From Competibacter_A sp037045685 (GTDB lineage Bacteria > Pseudomonadota > Gammaproteobacteria > Competibacterales > Competibacteraceae): 64,000 nt of DNA. The notes beneath the pieces were generated by a model. It was not told where the DNA came from and ran no database searches. It saw nothing but the letters and a program-made list of their open reading frames with translations. This document shows positions 16,791-24,826 of the stretch, one piece after another. The position numbers were made by a program, and so were the translations under genes. Numbering within the stretch: position 1 is the stretch's first letter; every line of letters starts with the position of its first letter. The stretch is taken from positions 310,001 to 374,000 of the forward strand of contig JBAOII010000011.1 of the NCBI GenBank assembly GCA_037045685.1, read 5' to 3'.

Positions 16791-17642
16791 TCAGTCCGCC
16801 AGCAGCCAGTCGCGCACCACGGCGATCTGATCGTCGGACATCAGCGCCGGGGCGTGGCCCATGCCGGGGAACTCGATCAATTGCGCCTTGGGGCCGCGCT
16901 CGGTCATGGCGATGGCGTCGGCGTGATCGAGCACGTCGGAATACACCCCGCGCAACACCAGGGTCGGACAGCGGATGGCGTCCCACACCGGCCACAGGTC
17001 GATGTCCTTCAGCTCCATGGTCTTGAAAACGTCGGCGATGCCGGGGTCATAGGCCATCGCATAGCGTCCGTCCTCCAGTCGCCGGGCGCTGTGCACGATC
17101 ATGTGCCGCCATCGCTCGTCGGTCAGCTTGCCGAACGGCGCGGCGAAAACGCGCAGCGCATCGGACATCTGTTCGATGCTGTCGAAAGCGATCACCCGCC
17201 CGACATAATCGGCGATCCGCTTCAAGCCGGCGGCGGGTATGCGCGGCCCCACGTCGTTGACCAGCAGCTTGTGGATCGGGGTGCGGGGGTAGCTGGCCAA
17301 GAATATGCCGATCAGGCCACCCATCGAGGTGCCGACCCAGTCGATCCGTTCCGCGTCGATCCGCGCCAGCAGCATCGCCAGGTCGTTGATGTAAACCGGG
17401 TAGGTGTAGTCGGTCTTGTCGTCCAGCCAGTCGCTCTCGCCGCGCCCGACCACGTCCGGGCAGATCACCCGATAGTCCCGTTCCAGCGCGGCGGCGAGAA
17501 AGTCGAAGTCGCGGCAGGTGCGGGTCATGCCGTGGGCGCAGATCAGGACCTTGGGGTTGGTCGGGTCGCCCCATTCGGTGTAATGAACCCGGTGGAAGCC
17601 GTGAGGGCCGAGCGCGCGGTAAGTGCGGGAAATCATCGCCAT
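16791..17642 (-). CDS. Alpha/beta-fold hydrolase
   Basis: A 283-residue serine hydrolase. HG motif ICAHGMTRTCRDFD, nucleophile elbow DWVGTSMGGLIG (Ser about 113), catalytic histidine in FPGMGHAPALM. A conserved aspartate is likely in the VYSDVLDH stretch. There is no signal peptide, so it is cytosolic. The ATG at 17642 has AGGAGAAT about eight bases upstream. Substrate is unknown; the sequence is reminiscent of esterase-like proteins encoded in many beta- and gammaproteobacteria. It is divergent from a second alpha/beta hydrolase that starts 96 bases away, which may mean a shared promoter region but not a shared function. Confidence 0.85.
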   Translation of the reverse strand: MAMISRTYRALGPHGFHRVHYTEWGDPTNPKVLICAHGMTRTCRDFDFLAAALERDYRVICPDVVGRGESDWLDDKTDYTYPVYINDLAMLLARIDAERIDWVGTSMGGLIGIFLASYPRTPIHKLLVNDVGPRIPAAGLKRIADYVGRVIAFDSIEQMSDALRVFAAPFGKLTDERWRHMIVHSARRLEDGRYAMAYDPGIADVFKTMELKDIDLWPVWDAIRCPTLVLRGVYSDVLDHADAIAMTERGPKAQLIEFPGMGHAPALMSDDQIAVVRDWLLAD

Positions 17643-17738
17643 GGGTCATTCTCCTGATCGTTGTCGGGCCATTATCCGGCAAGCGCGGAAGGGTGGCTAT
17701 AATCCCCTCACCGGCCTTCCATCCTCGGGAATCCAAGC

Positions 17739-18479
17739 ATGACCATTCTGCACTACACCGAAAGCGGGCGGGGCGAGCCGCTGGTTCTGTTGCACAGCGG
17801 CGGCATGAGCGGCGCGGAGTGGACGCCGCAAATCCCGCTGTTCGCGCGCCATTTCCGGGTGATCGCGCCCGATCATCTCGGCCACGGCGGCAGCCCGATG
17901 GTGGCCGACAAGCTGGCGGTCAGCGACATGGGTCGCGCCGTGCTGGAACTGCTGGACGATCTGGAATTGCCGAGGGCGCATCTGGTGGGGTCTTCGCTGG
18001 GTGGGGCGGTGGCGCTGTGGCTGACCCTCCATCATCCCGAGCGGGTCAACAAGCTGGTGCTGTACCGGGTCGGCTACCGCAAGGATGAAGACACCCACGC
18101 CGGCACCCGCGACATGGCCGATCCCGCTTACTGGCGCGGCGTCGGGATGCACAAATGGCTGAGCGACATCCATCAACCGCAGGGCGGGCCGGATGCTTGG
18201 CGGGACGTGATCGGCCGGGTATCGGAGGCGCTGGAGCCGGCCACCACCGACCACGCCCACGATCTGGAAGTTCTGGACCGGATCGCGCAGCCGACCTTGA
18301 TCGCGGTCGGCGACCGCGATCCGGTGGCGCCGCTGGACCAGATTTTGGAGATGTTCGGCGCGATTCCCAACTGCGGGCTCTGGGTGATGCCCTACGCCAC
18401 CCACGTCACCGCGACCGGCACTTGGCGGGCGGAGTCGTTCGCGCTGGAAGTGACGCGGTTCCTGCAACGGCAACAGTAG
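17739..18479 (+). CDS. Alpha/beta-fold hydrolase
   Basis: A 246-residue cytosolic hydrolase. Motifs: LVLLHSGGMSGAEW at the oxyanion region, DHLGHGGS, nucleophile elbow LVGSSLGGAVAL (Ser about 90), an acid in VGDRDPVAP, and ATHVTATGTW in place of the usual GHxxxxE histidine loop. It is similar in layout to 3-oxoadipate enol-lactonase/BioH-like proteins, but that subfamily cannot be assigned. It is followed after 20 bases by a TPR protein on the same strand and may be cotranscribed with it. Confidence 0.82.
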   Translation: MTILHYTESGRGEPLVLLHSGGMSGAEWTPQIPLFARHFRVIAPDHLGHGGSPMVADKLAVSDMGRAVLELLDDLELPRAHLVGSSLGGAVALWLTLHHPERVNKLVLYRVGYRKDEDTHAGTRDMADPAYWRGVGMHKWLSDIHQPQGGPDAWRDVIGRVSEALEPATTDHAHDLEVLDRIAQPTLIAVGDRDPVAPLDQILEMFGAIPNCGLWVMPYATHVTATGTWRAESFALEVTRFLQRQQ

Positions 18480-18499
18480 GGTTAACGGGGGACAAGGCA

Positions 18500-19111
18500 A
18501 TGCTCAAGACCTTGAATGCGCTGATCCTGGCCGCGTTGAGCGTGGCGGCCACCGCGTCGGCGGGCGACTATGACGCCGTGTTCGGCCACGTTCAGCGGAT
18601 GCTCGCCCAGTCGGCCAAAAACGACGAGGCGGGGCTGAGCGCGACCCGGCAACAACTGGAGGGCGTGTTCCGGCCGGCCCATCAGGCCGTGAAGGAAGCG
18701 CGGGCCGCGAACCAGCAGGGCTTGGAGGCGCTGAAGCGGAGCGACTATCAGGCCGCCGCGACCGCGTTCCAGCAGGCCCAGCAACTTGATCCGGCCGATG
18801 TCGAAGTGGCCGGCAATCTCGGTTACGCCAATTTCAAGCTCGGCCAACTCAAGCGCGCGGAGCATCAACTGGTGTACGCCGTTTCGCTGGCGCCGGGGCG
18901 GTCATCGTCGTGGTACAACCTCGGGCAAGTCTACGGGGCGATGAACGATGCGGCAAAGGCGACCGGCGCGTTCGCGAACGCCTACCGATTTTCCCAGAAC
19001 CGCCCCAAGACCGAGGAGTTCATCCGCCAGGCATTGCTGTTGCCCGAGAACAACGATGCCACCCGCGCCGCGTTGAGCCGCGCGCTGCAACTGTTCGGGT
19101 TGCCGCCGTAA
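18500..19111 (+). CDS. Exported tetratricopeptide-repeat protein
   Basis: A 203-residue protein with a Sec signal peptide (MLKTLNALILAALSVAATASAG, cleavage after ASA) and then helical repeats. At least two TPR units are clear: GLEALKRSDYQAAATAFQQA and SSWYNLGQVYGAMNDAAKAT, with a third, less regular one between. The mature protein is probably periplasmic and works as a protein-interaction scaffold. The ATG at 18500 follows GGGGGACAAGGCA, a good ribosome binding site. It ends 12 bases before the convergent MBL hydrolase stop codon. No function can be assigned. Confidence 0.8.
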   Translation: MLKTLNALILAALSVAATASAGDYDAVFGHVQRMLAQSAKNDEAGLSATRQQLEGVFRPAHQAVKEARAANQQGLEALKRSDYQAAATAFQQAQQLDPADVEVAGNLGYANFKLGQLKRAEHQLVYAVSLAPGRSSSWYNLGQVYGAMNDAAKATGAFANAYRFSQNRPKTEEFIRQALLLPENNDATRAALSRALQLFGLPP

Positions 19112-19123
19112 TTCGCCGCGCCA

Positions 19124-19810
19124 TCAATGCGTTTCATCCAGAAAGGAGCGAATGAAATCGGCGACCGCGACCTTGCCCCGAAAAATGCCGTAGTGGCCCT
19201 CGCAAAGAATATCGGCTTCCAAGGCCAGCATCCGTTCCAGCGAAGCCCGATAGTCGGCCCGGTTCGAGCGCAGACGAGGGTCCAGCGGTCCGTGCACGTC
19301 TTGGGCGAACAGCACGGTCTGACCTTCCGATTCGGTCAGGAAAGCCAGCGAACCGGGAGAGTGCCCGGGAATGTGCAAGGCGGTGATCGACCGTTCGCCC
19401 AGCATCAAGGTCTGGCGGGTCCCGCTGAGCCGGCGATCCACCGGGCAGGGATAGAACTTGGTGCCGTACCAACTGGCGGCGGTGACCTCGGAGTCGCCGC
19501 GCTCCAGAAAGTCGGCGTCCAGCTCGTGGGCGATGACCGGGCAGCCGAGCTTGTCGCGCAGGCCGAGGGCGCCGCCGGTGTGATCGTAGTGGCAGTGCGT
19601 CAGCAGCAGATACTCGATTTGCTCCTTGCGAACGCCGGCTTTGTCGATATGGTCGAGCAACCGTTTGTGGCCGCGCCCGGTGCCGGCGTCCACCAGCGCC
19701 GCGCGCCCGTCGAAATTGACCAAGTAAATGGCGGCGTCCTCGGGGGCGGTCAGGCCATAGCCGCCCACCTGTAAGATTTCGCCGGTGATGGTGATGGGTC
19801 GCGACATCAT
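19124..19810 (-). CDS. MBL-fold metallo-hydrolase
   Basis: A 228-residue metallo-beta-lactamase-fold enzyme with the binuclear metal motif LTHCHYDHTGG (HxHxDH), a second ligand histidine in LHIPGHSPGS, the bridging aspartate in LFAQDVHGPL, and a last histidine in CEGHYGIF. This is the glyoxalase II-like/hydroxyacylglutathione hydrolase-type group; thioester substrates are plausible. The tandem ATG codons at 19810 and 19807 both follow GCGAGGAC. It lies just upstream of nusB on the opposite side of a short gap, transcribed in the same direction after the riboflavin operon's last gene. Confidence 0.85.
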   Translation of the reverse strand: MMSRPITITGEILQVGGYGLTAPEDAAIYLVNFDGRAALVDAGTGRGHKRLLDHIDKAGVRKEQIEYLLLTHCHYDHTGGALGLRDKLGCPVIAHELDADFLERGDSEVTAASWYGTKFYPCPVDRRLSGTRQTLMLGERSITALHIPGHSPGSLAFLTESEGQTVLFAQDVHGPLDPRLRSNRADYRASLERMLALEADILCEGHYGIFRGKVAVADFIRSFLDETH

Positions 19811-19874
19811 GTCGTCCGTCCTCGCATGGATTTTTCTCAGAGTGTAGTGCGGGGCTGGGGCGATGGGAGGTTTT

Positions 19875-20327
19875 TCAAGAAGGGCCGGCAAACTCGACCG
19901 GGCGCACGGCGCGGGCCACTTTGTCGAGCACGCCGTTGACGAAGCGATGGCCCTGCTCGGCGCCGAACACCTTGGCCAGTTCGACCGCCTCGTTGATGAT
20001 GATCCGGTAGGCGATATCCGGGCGCTGCATCAGCTCGTAGCCGCCGATGCGCAGGATGGCGCGCTCCACCGGATCGACCTGGACGATGGGTCGATCCAGG
20101 AACGGGGTCAACACGGCATCGATTTCCTCGGCGTGAGCCGGGACTCGAAAAACCAGTTCGCGGAAATATTCGGGATCGGCCTTGCCCAAGTCCTGATCGG
20201 CCAAAAACTGGGTCGCGATCCCGGCCGGCTCCTGGCCGGTCAACTGCCACTGATAGAGCGCCTGCGCGGCGCAGCGCCGCGCCCAAGCGCGCTTGCCGGG
20301 CGGGTTCTTGCGAGCGGGATTGCGCAC
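19875..20327 (-). CDS. nusB: Transcription antitermination factor NusB
   Basis: A 150-residue all-helical RNA-binding protein. Diagnostic stretches are ARRCAAQALYQWQLTG at the N-terminus, VDPVERAILRIGGYEL in the middle, and IINEAVELAKVFGAEQGHRFVNGVLDKVAR at the C-terminus. NusB with NusE (S10) binds boxA during rRNA antitermination. Start is GTG at 20327, four bases after the ribH stop codon, the usual ribH-nusB coupling. The C-terminal tail after VLDKVAR is slightly extended. Confidence 0.95.
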   Translation of the reverse strand: MRNPARKNPPGKRAWARRCAAQALYQWQLTGQEPAGIATQFLADQDLGKADPEYFRELVFRVPAHAEEIDAVLTPFLDRPIVQVDPVERAILRIGGYELMQRPDIAYRIIINEAVELAKVFGAEQGHRFVNGVLDKVARAVRPVEFAGPS

Positions 20328-20331
20328 GGGC

Positions 20332-20811
20332 TCAGGCTTCCAGCCGGCGCAGCAGGCTGACCATTTCCAGCACCGACATCGCCGCTTCGGCGCCCTTGTT
20401 GCCGGCCTTGGTCCCGGCCCGCTCCACCGCCTGATCGATGCTGTCCACGGTCAGCACGCCGAAGCCGATCGGAATGTTGTAGCGCAGCGAAACGCTGGCC
20501 AGACCTTTGGTGCATTCGCCCGCGACGTACTCGAAATGCGGGGTGCCGCCGCGGATCACCGCGCCGAGGGCGACGATGCCGTCGTAGCGTTCGCCGACGG
20601 CCAGCCGTTGCGCGGCCAGCGGCAATTCGAACGAGCCGGGCGTCCAGATCAGGTCGATGCCGGTTTCCGGGACCCCGTGCCGACGCAAGGTATCGACCGC
20701 GCCGTTGATCAAGCTCTGGACGATGAAGCTGTTGAACCGGGCCGCGACCAGGGCGAAACGGGCGTCTTGCGGCGGCGTGAAGTCGCCTTCGATGATGTTG
20801 ATCTCATGCAT
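20332..20811 (-). CDS. ribH: 6,7-dimethyl-8-ribityllumazine synthase
   Basis: A 159-residue lumazine synthase that joins 5-amino-6-ribitylaminouracil with 3,4-dihydroxybutanone phosphate in riboflavin synthesis. Conserved segments: FALVAARFNSFIVQSLI, WTPGSFELPLAAQRLA, VIRGGTPHFEYVAGE with the catalytic histidine, and TKAGNKGAEAA. The ATG at 20811 gives the expected length. It is the penultimate gene of the glyA-nrdR-ribD-ribE-ribBA-ribH-nusB run, about 100 bases after ribBA with a palindromic repeat in between. Confidence 0.96.
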   Translation of the reverse strand: MHEINIIEGDFTPPQDARFALVAARFNSFIVQSLINGAVDTLRRHGVPETGIDLIWTPGSFELPLAAQRLAVGERYDGIVALGAVIRGGTPHFEYVAGECTKGLASVSLRYNIPIGFGVLTVDSIDQAVERAGTKAGNKGAEAAMSVLEMVSLLRRLEA

Positions 20812-20861
20812 GGGAAATTCCGTGACGATGTGGGTAGAAAACGAGACCGGAAGCTGCAAAA

Positions 20862-20900
20862 AAAGCCCCTCTCTCCCGGCGGGAGAGGTGCGGGGGGCGA
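20862..20900. repeat. Dispersed GC-rich palindromic repeat, copy 3
   Basis: CCCCTCTCTCCCGGCGGGAGAGGTGCGGGGGG between ribBA and ribH within the operon. Folds as a strong hairpin and could tune expression of ribH-nusB. Confidence 0.75.
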
Positions 20901-20910
20901 AAGTTTATTT

Positions 20911-22014
20911 TCAGGAGACGTATTCCACGACTTCGAGATTGAAGCCGGACAGTCCGGTGATGCGCTTGGGGGCGCTCAGCACCCGCATCCGCCGCACGCC
21001 GATATCGAGCAAGATTTGGGCGCCGATGCCGTAGGTGCGCAGCTCGGTGGACTGGTCGGCGGCGCGCGGCGTTTCGCCGGAACCGAACTGATAGCCGCGC
21101 ATCCGGCGGATCAGCGCCGCCGGATCTTCCGGGTGACTCAGAAAAACCAGCACGCCGGCCGTTTCGTTCGCCACCCGGCGCAGGGCGTCGCGCAGCGGCC
21201 AGCCGCTGTCGGGCAGCCGGAGAGTCAGCAGATCGCTCAACAGATGCTGGACGTGAACCCGTACCAGCACCGCATCGTTGGGATGGATCTCGCCCCTGAC
21301 CAGGGCGAAATGCACCTGCCGGCTGACCACATCCTGATAGGTCAGCACCCGGAACGGCCCGAACTCGGTATCGAGCAGGGTATCGGCGACCCGTTCGACG
21401 GTTTTTTCGTTCTGCATCCGGTAGCGGATCAGGGCGGCGATGGTGCTGATTTTCATGTCGTGCCGGGCGGCGAACGCTTCCAGGTCGGGGCGCCGCGCCA
21501 TGTTGCCGTCCTCGTTGAGGATTTCCACGATGACCGCCGTCGGTTCCAGGCCGGCCAGCCGGGTCAGGTCGCAGCCGGCTTCGGTGTGGCCGGCGCGGGT
21601 CAGCACGCCGCCGGGCTGGGCCATCAGCGGGAAGATGTGGCCGGGCTGCACCAGATCCTCGGGCCGGGCGTCGGGCCGCACGGCGGTGCGGACGGTGTGG
21701 GCGCGGTCGTAGGCGGAAATGCCGGTGGTCACGCCCTGGGCGGCTTCGATGGAAACGGTGAAGTTGGTGGAGTAGGGGGTGGCGTTGTCCTGCACCATCA
21801 GCGGCAGGCGCAATTGCTGGCAGCGTTCGCGGGTCAGGGTCAGGCAGATCAGGCCGCGCCCGTAGCGGGCCATGAAATTGATGTCCTCGGGACGGACCAG
21901 CGAGGCGGCCATCAGCAGGTCGCCTTCGTTTTCCCGGTCCTCGTCGTCCATGATGATGACCATTTTGCCTTGCCGGAGGTCGGCGAGGATTTCGTCGATG
22001 CCGTTGAGTGCCAT
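20911..22014 (-). CDS. ribBA: 3,4-dihydroxy-2-butanone-4-phosphate synthase with degenerate GTP cyclohydrolase II-like domain
   Basis: A 367-residue two-domain protein. Residues 1-200 are an intact DHBP synthase (MDDEDRENEGDLLMAA acidic loop, YSTNFTVSIEA, RAGHTEAGCDLTRLAG). Residues 205-367 resemble GTP cyclohydrolase II but the zinc-site cysteines are gone: where active enzymes have RVHSECLTGDVF...CDC, this has RVHVQHLLSDLL. The C-terminal half is therefore probably not a cyclohydrolase, a known situation in many proteobacterial RibB fusions, and a separate ribA is expected elsewhere. The ATG is at 22014, two bases after the ribE stop. Confidence 0.92.
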   Translation of the reverse strand: MALNGIDEILADLRQGKMVIIMDDEDRENEGDLLMAASLVRPEDINFMARYGRGLICLTLTRERCQQLRLPLMVQDNATPYSTNFTVSIEAAQGVTTGISAYDRAHTVRTAVRPDARPEDLVQPGHIFPLMAQPGGVLTRAGHTEAGCDLTRLAGLEPTAVIVEILNEDGNMARRPDLEAFAARHDMKISTIAALIRYRMQNEKTVERVADTLLDTEFGPFRVLTYQDVVSRQVHFALVRGEIHPNDAVLVRVHVQHLLSDLLTLRLPDSGWPLRDALRRVANETAGVLVFLSHPEDPAALIRRMRGYQFGSGETPRAADQSTELRTYGIGAQILLDIGVRRMRVLSAPKRITGLSGFNLEVVEYVS

Positions 22015-22016
22015 GG

Positions 22017-22674
22017 CTATTTCCAGAAACCGTGTTCGCGCAGGAGCGCTTCGGTCAAAACCCCGTCGGGTTGGGCGGCGCGGTCGCCCAGCAGCAACCG
22101 CTCCAGATAGCGGGCGATCAAGTCCACTTCCAGATTGACCCGTCGGCCGGTTTTAAAATCCGCGAGCGTGGTTTCCGCCAGCGTGTGCGGGACGATGTTC
22201 AGCTCGAAGGCCGCGCCGTCCACCCGGTTGACGGTCAGGCTGACCCCGTCCACGCAGATCGAGCCTTTTGCGGCGATGTAGCGGGCCAGTTCATCGGGCG
22301 CCTGAACCCGCAACCGCCAGGAGCGGCCGTCCGGGCGCCATTCCGCGACCGTGCCGATGCCGTCCACATGACCGCTGACCAAATGGCCGCCGAGCCGGGT
22401 GGTCGGGATCAGGGCTTTTTCCAGATTGACGTTCGTGCCGGGCATCGGCCTCGCCGAGGATGGTGCGCTCCAGCGTTTCGCGGGAAGCGTCGGCCCAGAA
22501 GCCGTCGCCGGGCAGTTCGACGGCGGTCAGGCAGACGCCGCTGACGGCGATGCTGTCGCCGAGTCGCACATCGCTCAAATCGAGCTTGCCGGTGGCGACG
22601 CGCAGCCGGGTGTCGCCGCCGCGAGGCTGGAGAGCGGTGATGGTGCCGACTGCGGTAATGATGCCGGTGAACAT
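22017..22674 (-). CDS. ribE: Riboflavin synthase alpha chain, frameshifted
   Basis: Last step of riboflavin synthesis, dismutation of lumazine. The N-terminal barrel MFTGIITAVGTI ... GVCLTAVEL ... ETLERTILGEA is in one frame. The second barrel starts in another at PGTNVNLEKALIPTTRLGGHLVSGHVDG and runs through TVNRV and PHTLAETTL. The switch is at about 22438-22446, where the observed sequence has one base too many. Repaired, the protein is about 218 residues, the normal length. Because both barrels are intact I favour a sequencing error over a real loss. Start ATG at 22674; a ribosome binding site is weak. The hicA gene lies immediately upstream. Confidence 0.88.
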
Positions 22675-22693
22675 GGCGGGGTTCTCAACAGGA

Positions 22694-22909
22694 TTACAAG
22701 AGCTTCCGAAATTCTTCCACCGCGAGTCCCGCATCCTGGGCTATGCCGCCCATGGTGAAAGCGTTGATGGGGTTGTTGCGCGGAACCGTCACAAACCTGC
22801 CGCCATTCGACAGGACAATATGTTTTCTTCCTTGGCGAACGATGCGGAATCCCGCTTTTTCCAAGGCGCGGATAGCTTCCAGATGGTTGACTCCCGGAAG
22901 TTTTGGCAT
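22694..22909 (-). CDS. hicA: HicA-family toxin (mRNA interferase)
   Basis: A 71-residue protein with the double-stranded-RNA-binding-like HicA fold: ALEKAGFRIVRQGRKHIVLSNGG, with the catalytic histidine in KHIV, then VTVPRNN and a C-terminal helix GLAVEEFRKLL. HicA toxins cut mRNA and stop translation. It begins two bases after the hicB stop codon, so the order is antitoxin first. The pair is placed between ribD and ribE, where most relatives have nothing. GC content is lower than that of the rib genes. Confidence 0.9.
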   Translation of the reverse strand: MPKLPGVNHLEAIRALEKAGFRIVRQGRKHIVLSNGGRFVTVPRNNPINAFTMGGIAQDAGLAVEEFRKLL

Positions 22910-22911
22910 CT

Positions 22912-23109
22912 TTAGTTCGCTATTTCTATTTCTCGCACATCCTGGCCCTCAATGGATTCAGCGATGGCCGCCAAGTATTCATGGATTGCGTCTTTGATAT
23001 TTTCAATCGCGTCCTGTTCGGTATCTCCCTGCGACCAACAACCTGGCAGGTTGGGACAGGAAACGCTATAGCCTTCCTCGGATTTGTTGAGAATGATTTT
23101 GTATTTCAT
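22912..23109 (-). CDS. hicB: HicB-family antitoxin
   Basis: A 65-residue HicB_like partial-RNase-H-fold antitoxin: MKYKIILNKSEEGYSVSCPNLPGCWSQGD, then the helix TEQDAIENIKDAIHEYLAAI. It ends without a C-terminal DNA-binding (ribbon-helix-helix or HTH) domain, so this version may not autoregulate in the usual way. It is read before hicA and overlaps nothing. A promoter for the pair should lie in the 64 bases before it (23110-23173), just after ribD, unless it depends on operon read-through. Confidence 0.88.
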   Translation of the reverse strand: MKYKIILNKSEEGYSVSCPNLPGCWSQGDTEQDAIENIKDAIHEYLAAIAESIEGQDVREIEIAN

Positions 23110-23173
23110 CTATCGTCTCCGAAAATCCTGATGCCATCGCGAATTGGCAAACATGGCATCCGACTCGATTCAT

Positions 23174-24322
23174 TCATTGCGAGAGTCGCAGCGTCAAACG
23201 CCAATCCCTTCCCACTGCCCGCGTTTCCACAACTTCCAACTCCGTCCGCTCGCTCATTTGTGCCAATTCCGGCAATTGGAACAGCCCGCGCGCCTTGTCG
23301 CCCAACAGCAATGGGGCCATGTAGATGACCAATTCATCCATCAGTCCAGCTTGCAACAGTGCGCCGGCCAAGGTCGGGCCGCATTCCGCGTGGATTTCGT
23401 TGCACTCGCGGCGGGCGAGTTCCGCCATGACGGCGCGCAGGTCCAAGCCGCTCGCGACCCGAGGCACGACCGCGATATCGGCGCCCGCCGCCCGCAACGG
23501 CTTCTGCGCGGCGGGGTCGGCGACGGCGGTAAAAATCAGCACCGAACCGGGTAGATGCAAGGTCTTGGCGGTCGGCGGAATCCGCAGCGCCGTGTCGAGA
23601 ATCACCCGCAACGGCTGGCGCTCGGCTTCCGGCAAGCGGACATCGAGGCCGGGATCGTCGGCCAGCACCGTGCCGCTGCCGGTCAGAATCGCCGAGGAAC
23701 GCGCCCGCAACCGTTGCACGTCCTGGCGGGCAGCCTCGCCGGTCAGCCAGCGACTTTCGCCCGAAGCCAGCGCCGTGCGCCCGTCCAGGCTCATCGCCAG
23801 CTTGACGCGGACGAAGGGCCGGCCTCGGGTCATGCGCTGGATGAAACCGGGATTCAGCGCCCGCGCTTCCGTCTCCAGCAAGCCGCATTCCACCGCGACG
23901 CCGGCATCCCGCAATATCGCCAACCCTTTGCCGGCGACTTGCGGATTGGGATCGGACATGGCCGCGACCAGGCGCGAAATGCCGGCATCGAGCAGGGCGT
24001 CGGTGCAGGGCGGGGTGCGGCCGTAGTGGCAGCAGGGTTCGAGCGTGACGTAGGCGGTGGCGCCGCGCGCCCGTTCGCCCGCCATCTCCAGCGCGTTGAC
24101 CTCGGCGTGGGGTTCCCCGGCATGTTCGTGCCAGCCTTCGCCGACGGTTTCGCCGTCCCGGACCAGCACGCAACCCACCCTCGGGTTGGGATCGGTGCCG
24201 AACAGGCCGCGCCGCGCGAGCGTTAACGCCCGCGCCATGTGGCGGTAATCGTCGGCCAGCCATCCGTTCCCCTCGCCCCTTGAAGGAGAGGGGCAGGGGG
24301 AGAGGGGGAAATCGGAGGCCAT
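23174..24322 (-). CDS. ribD: Bifunctional riboflavin biosynthesis deaminase/reductase
   Basis: A 382-residue two-domain enzyme. The N-terminal deaminase has zinc ligands in HAEVNAL and VTLEPCCHYGRTPPC. The C-terminal reductase has RPFVRVKLAMSLDGRTAL and TGSGTVLADDP. It catalyses the second and third steps from GTP in riboflavin synthesis. The ATG at 24322 overlaps the nrdR stop (TGATG). Residues 6-20 (PLSPCPSPSRGEG) are not family sequence but translation of a dispersed GC-rich repeat inserted in frame; family homology starts at about DDYRHMARALTLARRG. An alternative start at that internal ATG would lose only a few native residues. Confidence 0.93.
   Translation of the reverse strand: MASDFPLSPCPSPSRGEGNGWLADDYRHMARALTLARRGLFGTDPNPRVGCVLVRDGETVGEGWHEHAGEPHAEVNALEMAGERARGATAYVTLEPCCHYGRTPPCTDALLDAGISRLVAAMSDPNPQVAGKGLAILRDAGVAVECGLLETEARALNPGFIQRMTRGRPFVRVKLAMSLDGRTALASGESRWLTGEAARQDVQRLRARSSAILTGSGTVLADDPGLDVRLPEAERQPLRVILDTALRIPPTAKTLHLPGSVLIFTAVADPAAQKPLRAAGADIAVVPRVASGLDLRAVMAELARRECNEIHAECGPTLAGALLQAGLMDELVIYMAPLLLGDKARGLFQLPELAQMSERTELEVVETRAVGRDWRLTLRLSQ
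24268..24311. repeat. Dispersed GC-rich palindromic repeat, copy 4 (inside ribD frame)
   Basis: CCCCTCGCCCCTTGAAGGAGAGGGGCAGGGGGAGAGGGGG. It is the same family as the intergenic copies, but here it is translated as part of the ribD N-terminus if the ATG at 24322 is used. Confidence 0.75.
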
Positions 24323-24795
24323 CAATCGGAATCCGCCGTGCCGGGCGCTTGTTGCAGCCGCTCGATTTCTTCCCGAAAGGCGTTCACATCCTCGAAACTG
24401 CGGTAGACCGAGGCGAAGCGAACGTAGGCCACCTGATCGAGATTGCGCAGTTCCTCCATCACCCATTCGCCGATGCGCTGGCTGCTCAATTCCCGCTCGC
24501 CGCTGGCGCGCGCCCGGTTTTTGATGCGCAGCACGGTTTCCTCGATCCGTTCGGCGCCGACCGGCCGCTTCTCCAGCGCGCGCAGCAAGCCGGTCCGCAG
24601 CTTTTCGTCCAGAAACGGCTCGCGGCGGCCGTCGCGCTTCACCACCGGCGGCATCAGCAATTCCGCGACCTCGTAGGTGGTGAAACGGGCGTTGCAGCGC
24701 GGACACTCGCGGCGGCGGCGCACCTTGTCGCCCTCCGCCGACAGCCGCGAGTCGATCACCCGAGTGTCGGGGGTGCCGCAGAACGGACAATGCAT
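24322..24795 (-). CDS. nrdR: Transcriptional repressor NrdR
   Basis: A 157-residue ATP-cone repressor of ribonucleotide reductase genes. The N-terminal zinc ribbon MHCPFCGTPDTRVIDSR ... RRRECPRCNARFTTYE is complete (CxxC twice). The ATP-cone follows from VVKRDGRREPFLDEKL to about residue 140. It lies between glyA and ribD, the standard gammaproteobacterial placement. Its own target boxes would be upstream of nrd genes, none of which are in the window. Confidence 0.96.
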   Translation of the reverse strand: MHCPFCGTPDTRVIDSRLSAEGDKVRRRRECPRCNARFTTYEVAELLMPPVVKRDGRREPFLDEKLRTGLLRALEKRPVGAERIEETVLRIKNRARASGERELSSQRIGEWVMEELRNLDQVAYVRFASVYRSFEDVNAFREEIERLQQAPGTADSD

Positions 24796-24826
24796 CGCCG
24801 CCGTCTCGCGCGTCCGCCGCCGCCGA

